From NCBI GenBank assembly GCA_046050465.1, contig JBJOPS010000061.1, positions 1 through 64,000 of the forward strand: a stretch of DNA of 64,000 nucleotides, written 5' to 3'. Position numbers and translations under genes: made by a program. Each line of letters begins with the position of its first letter. The first letter of the stretch is position 1. This document shows positions 8,292 to 17,056 of the stretch, in pieces. This DNA comes from Egaibacter sp046050465. Lineage in GTDB: Bacteria > Pseudomonadota > Gammaproteobacteria > Burkholderiales > Burkholderiaceae_C. Under the pieces are notes generated by a model. It did no database searches. It worked only from the letters and a program-made list of their open reading frames with translations, and had not been told where the DNA came from.

Positions 8292-9314
8292 ATGTTCAGC
8301 TTTTTCAAAAAAAAATCTCCTCCCGAAGCGCCTCCAGTCACCCCGGCGGTAACCGCCCCTGCAGCAAGTCCCCCGTCGGCGCCAGCCGTTGCAGCAACGC
8401 CTGCACCGGCCGCCGAGCGCAAATCGTGGCTGGACAAGCTCAAAACCGGCCTGCGCAAGACCGGCTCCAGCATCGCCACGGTGTTCACCGGCACGCAGAT
8501 CGACGATGCGCTGTATGAAGAGCTGGAGTCCGCCCTGCTGATGGCCGACACCGGCGTCAAGGCTACCCAACATCTGCTGGACGACCTCAAACGCCGCGTG
8601 AAAGAAGCCAAAACCACCAATCCCGCCGATGTGAAAGGCCTGCTGGCCCAGGCGATTGCCGATTTGCTGGCCCCGCTGGAAAAGGTGCTGACGATTGGCG
8701 AGCACAAACCCACCGTCATCATGGTGGCGGGCGTCAACGGCGCCGGCAAAACCACCTCCATCGGCAAGCTGACCCGCCACTTGTCTGCGCAGGGTGCTAC
8801 TGTTTTGCTAGCGGCAGCAGATACGTTTCGCGCCGCTGCGCGCGAGCAACTGGTGGTCTGGGCCGACCGCAATACGGTCGAAATCATCAGCCAGGAAGGC
8901 GGCGACCCCGCTGCGGTGAGTTTTGACGCGGTGAGCGCAGGCAAGGCACGCGGCAAGGACGTGGTGCTGGTGGACACCGCCGGGCGCCTGCCCACGCAGC
9001 TGCACCTGATGGAAGAGCTGCGCAAAATCAAACGCGTCGTGCAAAAAGCCGACGCCAGCGCACCGCATGAGGTGCTACTGGTGATTGACGGCAACACCGG
9101 CCAGAACGCCCTCACCCAGGTCAAGGCGTTTGACGACGCACTGCAGCTCACCGGCCTGATCGTCACCAAGCTGGACGGCACGGCCAAAGGCGGCGTGCTG
9201 GCCGCCATCGCACGTGAACGGCCCATTCCGGTGTATTTCATCGGCGTTGGCGAAAAGCTGGAAGACCTGGAAACCTTCAACGCCCGCGAGTTCGCGCAGG
9301 CGCTGCTGTCTTGA
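8292..9314 (+). CDS. ftsY: Signal recognition particle receptor GTPase
   Basis: Docks SRP-bound ribosomes at the inner membrane. 340 residues: a short Pro/Ala-rich acidic-poor linker (about 9-42) instead of the long A domain of E. coli, then the four-helix N domain and the G domain. The P-loop GVNGAGKTT spans 147-155; DTAGR and TKLDGTAKGG follow. The start at 8292 (MFSFFKKK) gives the usual amphipathic N-terminus. Divergent from the M16 peptidase genes, a standard betaproteobacterial arrangement. Confidence 0.97.
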   Translation: MFSFFKKKSPPEAPPVTPAVTAPAASPPSAPAVAATPAPAAERKSWLDKLKTGLRKTGSSIATVFTGTQIDDALYEELESALLMADTGVKATQHLLDDLKRRVKEAKTTNPADVKGLLAQAIADLLAPLEKVLTIGEHKPTVIMVAGVNGAGKTTSIGKLTRHLSAQGATVLLAAADTFRAAAREQLVVWADRNTVEIISQEGGDPAAVSFDAVSAGKARGKDVVLVDTAGRLPTQLHLMEELRKIKRVVQKADASAPHEVLLVIDGNTGQNALTQVKAFDDALQLTGLIVTKLDGTAKGGVLAAIARERPIPVYFIGVGEKLEDLETFNAREFAQALLS

Positions 9315-9389
9315 AACTAAAGTCAGATGTAAGAAAGCGGCCTGTTTGGCCGACCCACATCGATTCACTTCAATTACGCTATCCAAAAC

Positions 9390-10625
9390 ATGACCCAACC
9401 CACCACGCCCACCCAAAAACTGAATTTGTCCCGCCGCCAAACGCTCGCCCTGCTGGCTGCTGGTGTAGCCAGCCCTCTCCCGCTGTTGGCGCAAACCGGC
9501 ACCGCGTGGCCCGCCATCGAGGCCAAAGCCCGCGGCCAGACCGTGTATTTCAACGCATGGGCGGGCAGCGAGCAGATCAACGCGTATTTGCAATGGGCGG
9601 GTGCCCAGGTGCAAAGCCGTTACGGTGTGAAGCTGGAGCATGTGAAGATCTCCGATACCGCCGAGGTGGTGAAGCGCGTGCGCGCCGAAAAAGCCGCCGG
9701 CAAGCTGACTGATGGCACGGTGGACATGATCTGGATCAACGGCGAAAACTTCCTGAACATGAAGCGTGAAGCCATGCTGTTTGGCCCGTTTGCCGAGAGT
9801 CTGCCCAGCTTTCAGTATGTTGACGTGGCGGGCAAACCCACCACCCGGCTGGATTTCTCCGAGCCCGTGGAAGGCATGGAGGCCCCCTGGGGCATGGCAC
9901 AACTGACGTTTTTCGCGGACCGCAAACGTGTGCCCAACCCGCCGCGCAGCATGGCCGCGCTGCTGGACTTTGCCAAAGCCAACCCCGGGCGCATCACCTA
10001 CCCACGCCCGCCCAATTTTCACGGCACCACGTTTGTGAAGCAGGCGCTGGTGGAGTTAAATGCCGACCGCGCGGCGCTCTACAAGCCTGCAACACCCGAG
10101 GCGCTGGCCAAAGCTGGAGCGCCGTTGTGGGCGTATCTGGATGCGCTGCACCCGCACCTGTGGCGTGCGGGCAAGCAATTCCCGCAAAACTCGGCCGCCA
10201 TGCGCCAGATGATGAGCGATGGCGAGCTGCTGATCGCCCTCACCTTCAACCCCAACGAAGCCGCCAACGAAATCGCCGCCAAGCGTCTTTCTGACAGCGT
10301 ATACAGCTATCAATTGAGTAGTGGAACGCTGGGCAACACGCACTTTCTGGCGATTCCGTTCAACGCGAAAGCCAAAGAAGGCGCGCAGGTGCTGGCCAAC
10401 TTTCTGCTCTCACCCGAAGCGCAGGCCCGCAAGGCCGACATCGCGCAGTGGGGCGACCCCACCGTGCTGGCCGTGGACAAACTGCCCGCGCCTGAGCACG
10501 CCCGTTTCGCCGGTGCAGCGCTGCCCGGCCAGGTGGAACAGGTCATGCCCACCATCCCCGAGCCGCATGGCAGCTGGGTGGACCCGCTGGAGCGGGCGTG
10601 GTTGAAGCGGTACGGGACGCAATAG
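9390..10625 (+). CDS. YnjB-like ABC transporter substrate-binding protein
   Basis: 411 residues. The N-terminus has a twin-arginine-like SRRQTLALLAAG segment ending near LLAQ, so periplasmic export is likely, possibly by Tat. The body matches the YnjB family: RGQTVYFNAW near the mature start, DMIWINGENF and PWGMAQLTFF. YnjB proteins belong to an uncharacterised YnjBCD importer related to thiamine/iron-type binding proteins; substrate unknown. A YnjC-like permease lies 2 kb away on the opposite strand, but no YnjD ATPase is seen. The gene ends 3 bases before convergent dusA. Confidence 0.85.
   Translation: MTQPTTPTQKLNLSRRQTLALLAAGVASPLPLLAQTGTAWPAIEAKARGQTVYFNAWAGSEQINAYLQWAGAQVQSRYGVKLEHVKISDTAEVVKRVRAEKAAGKLTDGTVDMIWINGENFLNMKREAMLFGPFAESLPSFQYVDVAGKPTTRLDFSEPVEGMEAPWGMAQLTFFADRKRVPNPPRSMAALLDFAKANPGRITYPRPPNFHGTTFVKQALVELNADRAALYKPATPEALAKAGAPLWAYLDALHPHLWRAGKQFPQNSAAMRQMMSDGELLIALTFNPNEAANEIAAKRLSDSVYSYQLSSGTLGNTHFLAIPFNAKAKEGAQVLANFLLSPEAQARKADIAQWGDPTVLAVDKLPAPEHARFAGAALPGQVEQVMPTIPEPHGSWVDPLERAWLKRYGTQ
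10285..10322 (-). repeat. Dispersed palindromic repeat, degenerate copy R14 (in CDS)
   Basis: Minus-strand reading: CACTAC-TCAATTG-ATAGCTG followed by TATACGC. The core and the first part of the tail are recognisable; the GGGCT part is lost. It lies in frame inside the ynjB-like gene. Confidence 0.5.
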
Positions 10626-10628
10626 TCT

Positions 10629-11711
10629 TTATGTCGTCGCCGCGTGTGCCAGTGCCATCACATCACGCGGATGCAAGGTTCTCAGGCGTTGGTCACTCCA
10701 CACTTGACGCCACTTGCGTGCGCCCGGCAAGCCGTGGCGCAGCCCCAGCATGTGGCGTGCTACTGAAATCCACGGTGTGCCGTGTGCAATGGTTTGAGCC
10801 GCCATATAGTCACACATCAGCTCTTCCACCTCCTCGCGGGTGAGGTCGGCCTTGGCCATTCCATAAAACCCAGAGTCCCACTCGCTTAGCCACCAAGGGT
10901 TGTGATAAGCCTCGCGACCAATCATCACACCGTCTAGTTTCGATACCAGGTCATCCCAAGGTGAAATCGCCCCCTCAAATGGTAATCCTGCATATGCAGT
11001 GGCCAGCGTGGGGGTTTGTAGCTGTAGTTGCAAGGCTATTTGTTGGCTTGTGGTGATGCCACCGTTCACGCAGAGCGTGAGGTGGGGAAACTCGGCTTTC
11101 AGTCGGTGCACCAACTCGTAACGCAGCGGCGGTACTTCACGGTTTTCTTTCGGGCTCAGGCCTTTGAGCCAGGCGTTGCGCGCATGCACTATAAACACGC
11201 TGCAACCAGCCTCGCTAACGGTGCCCACAAAATCACGCACAAAGTCGTAGCTCTCGGTTTTGTCGATGCCAATTCGGTGTTTCACTGTCACGGGTACCTG
11301 TACCACGTCTACCATCGCTTTCACGCAATCCGCCACCAGCTGCGGCTCAGCCATCAGGCAGGCACCAAATGCCCCGCGCTGTACGCGCTCAGATGGGCAG
11401 CCGCAATTCAGGTTGATCTCGTCATAACCCCACTGCTCACCGAGTTTGGCACAATGGGCCAGGTTAACTGGATCGCTGCCACCCAATTGCAACGCGACGG
11501 GGTGTTCTTGGGCATTGAACTGCAGATGGGGCGCCACGTCGCCATGAATCAGAGCGCCTGTGGTCACCATTTCGGTGTACAGCAAGACGTTTTTGCTCAG
11601 CAGGCGGTGGAAGTATCGGCAATGTCGATCAGTCCAGCCCATCATCGGCGCAACGCTGACACGCCACGGCGACAGCTTTTCTGTAAGTTGTTGATTTTGT
11701 TCTAAATTCAT
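10629..11711 (-). CDS. dusA: tRNA-dihydrouridine synthase A
   Basis: FMN-dependent reduction of uridines 20/20a in the tRNA D loop. At 360 residues it is in the DusA size range. The N-terminal FMN-binding motif reads SVAPMMGWTDRHCRYFHR, with Gly where the family usually has Asp in 'MMDWTDRH'. The catalytic cysteine is C105 in NCGCPSERV, and VKHRIGID follows. The start at 11711 is the longest plausible. It is convergent with the ynjB-like gene (3-base gap). Upstream lies a 135-base spacer with repeated GTTGCAC motifs. Confidence 0.93.
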   Translation of the reverse strand: MNLEQNQQLTEKLSPWRVSVAPMMGWTDRHCRYFHRLLSKNVLLYTEMVTTGALIHGDVAPHLQFNAQEHPVALQLGGSDPVNLAHCAKLGEQWGYDEINLNCGCPSERVQRGAFGACLMAEPQLVADCVKAMVDVVQVPVTVKHRIGIDKTESYDFVRDFVGTVSEAGCSVFIVHARNAWLKGLSPKENREVPPLRYELVHRLKAEFPHLTLCVNGGITTSQQIALQLQLQTPTLATAYAGLPFEGAISPWDDLVSKLDGVMIGREAYHNPWWLSEWDSGFYGMAKADLTREEVEELMCDYMAAQTIAHGTPWISVARHMLGLRHGLPGARKWRQVWSDQRLRTLHPRDVMALAHAATT

Positions 11712-11772
11712 TCAGTAATCTCTGGGCGTTGCCTGCACTTTTCCGGGCATTTAAGGGGATAAAAACGCCGCA

Positions 11773-11835
11773 AGTGCAACGAATGAGTGCAACTTTCCGC
11801 TACAGTTGCACCACATCATAAAAGCAAGTTGCACC
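11773..11835. promoter_or_regulatory. Cluster of four GTTGCAC / GTGCAAC motifs
   Basis: GTGCAAC occurs at 11775-11781 and 11788-11794, and the inverse AGTTGCACC at 11805-11813 and 11827-11835. The last two start 22 bases apart, about two helical turns. They lie between dusA and a small plus-strand open frame, so they look like an operator array for a DNA-binding protein. No regulator was identified. Confidence 0.4.
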
Positions 11836-11847
11836 GGAGATCACACC

Positions 11848-11970
11848 ATGGCGTCAGTCACACCACGCAGCGACAACGCCCACGCAAACATCCTCTGCGC
11901 TGACGACCTGTTGCATTTTGCGGACGCAGTGGAGCGAAAACCGGAGAACGCCGGTATCGCCGCCAGCTGA
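11848..11970 (+). CDS. Possible 40-residue protein of unknown function
   Basis: An ATG at 11848, preceded by CCGGAGA, opens 40 codons (MASVTPRSDNAHANILCADD and onward, ending IAAS). It lies immediately after the GTTGCAC motif cluster, which would suit an autoregulated short gene. I recognise no family. The stretch downstream is made of relics, so it may be the 5' remnant of a longer lost gene or simply chance. Confidence 0.25.
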   Translation: MASVTPRSDNAHANILCADDLLHFADAVERKPENAGIAAS

Positions 11971-11989
11971 TGGCCCACCTTCGGCGGGC

Positions 11990-12290
11990 CGCCTGAAGCA
12001 CCGCTTGCCGTGACGGAGAGCCAAGCGCTCAGCGAGGGGGCGGCATGCTGCTGCCAGTCCAGGGCGGTCACCAGCTTGCCTGCGTACAACTCGTCGTGCG
12101 CGAGGATGGGCGCATCGAATTCGACACCGAAGAGATCGCTGGTCCTGGCGCTCAGCCGCCAGCAAGTGAGGAACAGCCGCACGGCTTTAACGTTGGTGCA
12201 GCAGGAGAGCAGCTGGTCCAACAGTTCCTTGCGCGGCGAGCGCAGGCCATCGAAAACGTTGCGGGCCTCTTCCTGGCTCTGATGCCAAAT
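11990..12290 (-). pseudogene. Relic of an AbiE-type (type IV) toxin-antitoxin pair
   Basis: Minus-strand translation of 12270-12170 gives RKELLDQLLSCCTNVKAVR followed by LFL, resembling the C-terminal part of AbiEi antitoxins ('LL..C.SVKvkRLFL'). About 20 residues later the same frame reads FGVEFDAPILAHDELYAGKL and TALDWQQ, resembling the 'DLYAGKlcAALDRQ' segment of AbiEii nucleotidyltransferase toxins. The order antitoxin-then-toxin is kept, but the material between and around is deleted and the toxin's following 'HPRDLFD' is lost. Non-functional. Identification rests on motif recall only. Confidence 0.5.
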
Positions 12291-12399
12291 CCAATCAAAG
12301 CTCTATGAAGCGGCTCAGCGCGGCCGCGACTCCCGGCGGCGAACCAGTCAATCCTCCGGCACATGTTGCGAAAGTGCATCAACCCAGATTTAGCCGAAA

Positions 12400-12675
12400 C
12401 GCGCATTGGATGTTGTGCGAAGCTGGAAACGCAACAAATCGCCAGTCCTTAAAAAAGCTGCCCGAGGGAAGAGGCTGATCGTATTTGTCGACGGATCAGG
12501 CATCAGCGAACGCCCCACCAGGGTGCGTACCTGGGCACCCAAGGGACATACGCCCATCATCGAGTTTCACTTCAACTGGATGCACGTCTGGATCATTGCT
12601 GATATGACACACCCCAACTGTTTGTTCCGGTTGTACGGGGTCGCATCAAGAAGGAGGAGCTTGTTATGAAAAGTC
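12400..12675 (+). pseudogene. IS630-family transposase fragment
   Basis: The frame from 12406 contains FVDGSGISERPTRVRTWAPK and GHTPIIEF, the start of the IS630/Tc1 DDE catalytic domain. The family's 'DESG' is DGSG here, so a key acidic neighbour is changed. After FRLYG the frame is lost; shifting it restores IKKEELV, the expected continuation, showing an indel near 12641-12645. The N-terminal helix-turn-helix domain and the rest of the catalytic core are missing. No terminal inverted repeats were found. It abuts the 3' end of the permease gene. Confidence 0.75.
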
Positions 12676-14416
12676 AATCGTCTGATTTGATCAACGGGTT
12701 GTCAGCTACTGACGCAACCCTCAACTGATTCAGATGTCGGAATCGAACCTTGGCAGATCCTTGTCCTCCCACCCATGCCGCCAGCCCAAACCCGATCACC
12801 GGCAACAGCCATTGCAGCCACGCATACGCCGCCGTCAACGAGCGTTGCGCGCCCGATGCGAGGGTGACGGCCTCGGTCGTCACCGTGCTGAACCGCCCGG
12901 CACCGACAAACAGCGTGGGCAGGTATTGCGCCACGCTCACGGCAAAGCCCACGGCGCAGGCAGAAGCCAGTGCAGCACGCAGCAGCGGCCACTTCACGCG
13001 CCACAGAAATACGGCGCGGCCATGGCCCAGCGATGCGGCAATGTGGCGGTAGCGCACATCAAACCCGGTGTAGGCGGGGCTTAGTGCAATCAGTACATAC
13101 GGCACGGTGGCCAGGCTGTGTGCAAGCCACACGCCAGCCCATGTGGCGTCGATGCCCCAGCGCAGCGCCATGGTATGCACACCTACCACCCACAAGACGG
13201 AGGGCAGTACCAGCGGCAGATAGATCACGCGGCGCAACTGCGCGTCCCACCGGCTAGGCGCACATTCCAGCCAGGCCACCGACCACAGCATCGCAGCCGC
13301 AGCGCTGGCCAGCGCCAGTGTGAGCGTGGTGCCCACGGTGGTGGCGCTGGTGGCGACCGATTGCCACGCAGCCCACGTCAACGATTGCGGCCAGAGGGCC
13401 GGGAAGGGCCACACGCCGGACACACTGCCCACGGCGAGGGCCAGCATCACGGCGCCATACAAGCCCACGAGCACGGCAAATGCGGTGCTGCCGAACGCGC
13501 CCGGGACGCGAGTCCTTGTTGCACGAATGGCGCCACGAACAGAGACACCCATGTGTCCGCGTTTGCCCGAAGTCCACCGCCCACGCCAAACCAGCAACCG
13601 AGGCAATTGCCAAAACATCACTGCCGACACCGCAAGGGCCAACGCCAGCACCCACGCCGCCGCTGCGCCCTGCGAATTGAGCGATACGTCTGAGTCCAGC
13701 AGCCATTGCCAGGCCAGTACAGCCAGTGTGGGCGGCGAGGTGGGGCCGATCACCAGCGCCATGTCCACCACTGTCAAGCTGTAGGCCAGCACCGCCAGCA
13801 TGGGCCAGCGCAGGCGCGGCCATAGTTGCGGCCAAAGCACGATCCGCCACGCCTTGCGCGGGCCGTAGCCCATGCTGCGAGCCACCTGCAGTTCGCGGGT
13901 GAAATGCTGTGCCACATCGGCGCGCTGCAACTGTGTGGCTGCAGCCCACAGCAAAAAAGGCACTTCCTTGGCAACCAGCACCGCAATGAGTCCCAGGCCC
14001 CACGGGTCTTGTGTGGTGAGCCACGGCGGAGGCGCATCAAAACTGGTCGCCCAAGGGGAGAGGGCGCGTAGCAGCCAGCCACTGGGCGCAATCAAGAAGG
14101 CCAGCCCGATGGCAAACGCTGCGTGCGGCACCGCCAGCATGGGGCTCAGTGCCCGCACCCAGCGCGCCCAGACAGCAGACGGAAACCCACGCGACAGCAA
14201 CCAGGCGGCACTGGCAACAGACAGCAGGCTGGACATCAAACCAGTCCACAACGTCATCAGCAGCGCGCGTGGGGCCTGTGAATCAGTCGTCAGGTTTTGC
14301 CAGGCCTGCACATCCAGCGCACTATCCACGGCGCCCCACGTTGCCCACACGAGCGGCATGCCCAGCGTGGCGGCCAACCCGGCGGCCACCAGCCGATCAG
14401 GCGTTATGGATTTCAC
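12674..14416 (-). CDS. YnjC-like ABC transporter permease, two-domain
   Basis: 580 residues from a GTG at 14416 that overlaps the upstream Hsp70-like stop codon by 4 bases (GTGA); a longer frame reaching 14599 would run through that gene. About 12 hydrophobic segments in two halves, each with an inner-membrane permease signature, as in YnjC/ThiP-type fused permeases. Its solute-binding partner is probably the YnjB-like protein at 9390-10625. The expected downstream ATPase gene is absent: IS630 and AbiE relics begin exactly at its 3' end, and its last 15-20 residues look unrelated to the family. Transport function is therefore doubtful unless an ATPase is encoded elsewhere. Confidence 0.8.
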   Translation of the reverse strand: MKSITPDRLVAAGLAATLGMPLVWATWGAVDSALDVQAWQNLTTDSQAPRALLMTLWTGLMSSLLSVASAAWLLSRGFPSAVWARWVRALSPMLAVPHAAFAIGLAFLIAPSGWLLRALSPWATSFDAPPPWLTTQDPWGLGLIAVLVAKEVPFLLWAAATQLQRADVAQHFTRELQVARSMGYGPRKAWRIVLWPQLWPRLRWPMLAVLAYSLTVVDMALVIGPTSPPTLAVLAWQWLLDSDVSLNSQGAAAAWVLALALAVSAVMFWQLPRLLVWRGRWTSGKRGHMGVSVRGAIRATRTRVPGAFGSTAFAVLVGLYGAVMLALAVGSVSGVWPFPALWPQSLTWAAWQSVATSATTVGTTLTLALASAAAAMLWSVAWLECAPSRWDAQLRRVIYLPLVLPSVLWVVGVHTMALRWGIDATWAGVWLAHSLATVPYVLIALSPAYTGFDVRYRHIAASLGHGRAVFLWRVKWPLLRAALASACAVGFAVSVAQYLPTLFVGAGRFSTVTTEAVTLASGAQRSLTAAYAWLQWLLPVIGFGLAAWVGGQGSAKVRFRHLNQLRVASVADNPLIKSDD

Positions 14417-15666
14417 AGCGCCCCGCTGTAGGCCAGGCCCGCTGCCACGCCGCCAAACAGGTCGCCTTGCACCATAGATGCCGCGGGGAAGACGCGTTGC
14501 AGTGCGTCCATGAGCGGTCGCAGAGCGGAAGACCCACCGGTAAGGTACACCGCGTCCACGCTGGACAGGCCGGACGCGCTGACGCATTGCTGCGCACAAG
14601 CCACAATCTTTTCAAGTTGCGCGTGTAGTGCCCGCTCCAATGCGGCGGGTGACAGCAGAGCCTGCAAGTCGTCGCCGATGCAGGCGACGTCGATGGCCGT
14701 ATCGACGTCGCTGACGGAACAGGCAATCTTGGCTGCTTCCACATGCGCCAGCAGCCGGTGGCCGTGGTGTTCGTTCAGCACCCGCATCAGGCGCTTGTGC
14801 AGGGCAAGATCGGTGTAGTCGGTCCAAAGCGCCTGTGCGTGGTGCACGCTCTTGCGTGCGTAGGCGTGGTGAATCAGGTGCCAGGTGGAAAGATCAAAAA
14901 ACATGCCCGAGGGCACCTCGCGCCCGCTGGGGCCTACGTGGCCGTAACCCAGCAGCGGCATTACCCGGTCCAGGTTGATGAGGCGGTCAAAATCAGTGCC
15001 CGCGATGTGAATGCCGGTGGTGGCCAGCACGTCCTTCGCGCGGTTCAGGGTTTTGCGCCGCGCGGGGCCCAGGCGTGTAACGGTGAAGTCAGACGTACCG
15101 CCGCCAATGTCGACCACCAGCGCGGTGGTCTCGGCTTCCACCCGGCGCTCATAGTCCAGCGCTGCGGCCACGGGTTCAAACTGGAATGTGACGTTTTTGA
15201 AACCTGCCGCGTGGGCGGCACGCCCCAGTGTGACTTGCGCGAGCGCATCGCGCTTGGTGTCGCCATCCACAAAATGCACCGGACGGCCCAGCACGGCACT
15301 GGAGACCGGGTGGCCCAGACGCTGCTCGGAACGGCTTTTCAGCTCCTTGAAAAACAGCACCACGATGTCAAAAAGACTGGTGGCACGGCCGTTGATGACC
15401 GTCTGCTCATCCATCAGCTTGCTGCCTAGCAGGCTCTTGATGGAGCGCATCAAGCGGCCTTCAGCGCCGCTCAGGTAAGCGGTCAGCGCGGCTGAGCCAT
15501 ATTCGACATGGCCGTCGTCGGCGTGAAAGAACAACGCGGTGGGCAGCGACGTGCGCTTGCCCTCCAGCGCGATGGCGTGCAGTTTCCCATCGGTCTGTAA
15601 AACTGCAGCGGCCGAGTTGGATGTGCCGAAATCAATCCCGAGAGTCAGGTTGCCAGAAGACACCAT
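14413..15666 (-). CDS. Hsp70-family protein, YegD-like
   Basis: 417 residues from the ATG at 15666. The actin-like ATPase core is evident: phosphate-1 motif GIDFGTSNSAAAV near residue 10, phosphate-2 motif VVDIGGGTSDF in the middle, and an adenosine motif YLTGGSSALRPL near the end. The C-terminal substrate-binding and lid domains of DnaK are missing, as in YegD-type proteins. A cytosolic role is inferred and the client is unknown. It is tightly packed after the esterase gene (5-base gap) and overlaps the permease start, so the three are probably one transcript. Confidence 0.87.
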   Translation of the reverse strand: MVSSGNLTLGIDFGTSNSAAAVLQTDGKLHAIALEGKRTSLPTALFFHADDGHVEYGSAALTAYLSGAEGRLMRSIKSLLGSKLMDEQTVINGRATSLFDIVVLFFKELKSRSEQRLGHPVSSAVLGRPVHFVDGDTKRDALAQVTLGRAAHAAGFKNVTFQFEPVAAALDYERRVEAETTALVVDIGGGTSDFTVTRLGPARRKTLNRAKDVLATTGIHIAGTDFDRLINLDRVMPLLGYGHVGPSGREVPSGMFFDLSTWHLIHHAYARKSVHHAQALWTDYTDLALHKRLMRVLNEHHGHRLLAHVEAAKIACSVSDVDTAIDVACIGDDLQALLSPAALERALHAQLEKIVACAQQCVSASGLSSVDAVYLTGGSSALRPLMDALQRVFPAASMVQGDLFGGVAAGLAYSGAL

Positions 15667-15671
15667 TCCAC

Positions 15672-16343
15672 TCAGGCCGCCAGCACGGTTTGCAGGAAGC
15701 GGCTGATGTCCTTCACCTCTTGCGGGTGCACACTGTGCGGCATGGGGTAGGTGTGCCACTGCACCGGGTGGTGCAGGGCTGCCAGTGCGTTGCGCGACTC
15801 TTCGCCGCGGGCAAGCACCACCACCGGGTCTTGCGTGCCGTGGGCCATGAAGATGGGCGTGGTGGCGTTGGCCGCGTGGCGCTCGGCAGCAAACCGGTCA
15901 GCCAGCGGCAGATAACCCGACAGCGCCATGATGCCCGCCAGCTTGTGGGGAAAACGCAGACCGGTGTGCAGCGCCATCGCACAGCCCTGGCTGAAACCCG
16001 CCAGCACGATGCGCTCGTAAGCAATGCCGCGCGACACTTCATTTTCGATCAACGCCACGATGTCGCGCTCCGACTTTTGAATGCCTGCCGCGTCCTGCTG
16101 GTTCACCAGATTGGCACCGAGGATGTCGTACCAGGCCGGCATCACGTAGCCGCCGTTGAGGGTGACCGGAATGCTGGGTGCGTGGGGAAACACAAAACGG
16201 ATGGGCGCACAGCCGGACAAATCCAGCTCGGGCGCCAGGCCCGCAAAGTCGTTGCCATCAGCGCCCAGACCATGCAGCCAGATCACGGCGGCGGTGGGGT
16301 TGGGGGCGCTTTCCAGCTGGATGGAGGGGAGGAGTTGAGTCAT
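15672..16343 (-). CDS. Alpha/beta-hydrolase, carboxylesterase/phospholipase family
   Basis: 223 residues, no signal peptide. The oxyanion motif IWLHGLGADG is at 21-30 and the nucleophile elbow GFSQG at 116-120 (S118). The Asp and His of the triad are expected in MAHGTQDPVV and in the MPHSVHPQEV segment. This is the short 'carboxylesterase 2 / EstB' family found in most proteobacteria, active on short acyl esters in vitro; natural substrate not evident. First gene of a probable esterase / Hsp70-like / permease operon. Confidence 0.9.
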   Translation of the reverse strand: MTQLLPSIQLESAPNPTAAVIWLHGLGADGNDFAGLAPELDLSGCAPIRFVFPHAPSIPVTLNGGYVMPAWYDILGANLVNQQDAAGIQKSERDIVALIENEVSRGIAYERIVLAGFSQGCAMALHTGLRFPHKLAGIMALSGYLPLADRFAAERHAANATTPIFMAHGTQDPVVVLARGEESRNALAALHHPVQWHTYPMPHSVHPQEVKDISRFLQTVLAA

Positions 16344-16408
16344 GGCTCAATTATCGCGCCAGCATGGGCGAAAACAGGTGCCCCAGCCGGGGCATAGTCA
16401 GAGGCGTG

Positions 16409-17056
16409 TCAGGTAGCCGCTTGCAGCCCGTTGGCAAAGTGCTCACGCATCCTCTGGACAGTGGCTTCGGGGTTGCGTAATGTCAGTGCGGTCATGATCG
16501 CGCGGTGTTCAGCTAGTGACTCATTCATGCGGCCGCTTTTGAGCAGCGAGTTGTGGCGGTTGAGCTTCATCACCTTGCGCAGGTCTGCCACCATCTGCTC
16601 GCGCCATCGGTTATTGGCAATTTCCAGCAGCCGTATGTGAAACCGCTCGTTGATGGCAAAAAACTGGTCCGTGTTTGTTTTGCCGGGAATAGCGGCGGTC
16701 TCCAGCTCCTGGTGCAAGGTCTGCAGCTCGACCATATCAGCTGGGGTGGCTATGGTGGCAACCACGCCTGCTGCGTCTGACTCCAGCAGGCTGAGCAGGT
16801 GGTAGACGTTCCTCAGATCTTCTTCCGATACTTCGGTGACATACGCACCACGGCGCACCTTCATGGTCACCAGACCTTCGGCGGCCAGCACCTTCAATGC
16901 CTCGCGCAGGGGCGTGCGGCTGATGCCATAGGCCTCGGCGATTTTCAGCTCGTCAATCCAGCTACCGGGCTCCAGGTCGCGCTGAAAGATGCGCTGGCGC
17001 AGGAGTTCGGCCACTTCTTCATAAAGCGCGCGCGGTGAAAGGGAGAGTGCTGCCAT
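16409..17056 (-). CDS. GntR-family regulator, FCD (FadR) subfamily
   Basis: 215 residues. The N-terminal winged helix (about 8-75) includes AEAYGISRTPLREALKVLAA, the recognition helix of the GntR family, and RRGAYV of the wing. The C-terminal all-helical FCD ligand domain (about 80-210) contains the conserved NERFH and EHRAI segments that bind metal and small acids. It is divergent from methylmalonyl-CoA mutase with about 110 bases between starts, so it is the likely regulator of the propionate locus, with an acyl-CoA or organic acid effector inferred. Confidence 0.92.
   Translation of the reverse strand: MAALSLSPRALYEEVAELLRQRIFQRDLEPGSWIDELKIAEAYGISRTPLREALKVLAAEGLVTMKVRRGAYVTEVSEEDLRNVYHLLSLLESDAAGVVATIATPADMVELQTLHQELETAAIPGKTNTDQFFAINERFHIRLLEIANNRWREQMVADLRKVMKLNRHNSLLKSGRMNESLAEHRAIMTALTLRNPEATVQRMREHFANGLQAAT

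Noticed and set aside
8793..8816. Repeat-like string TGCTACTGTTTTGCTAGC in ftsY
   Set aside because: It encodes the highly conserved FtsY segment before DTFRAAA and lacks the one-sided tail, so coincidence of codon choice is more likely than an inserted repeat.
9324..9352. Hairpin GGCC-TGTTT-GGCC between ftsY and the ynjB-like gene as a terminator
   Set aside because: No T-run follows the stem.
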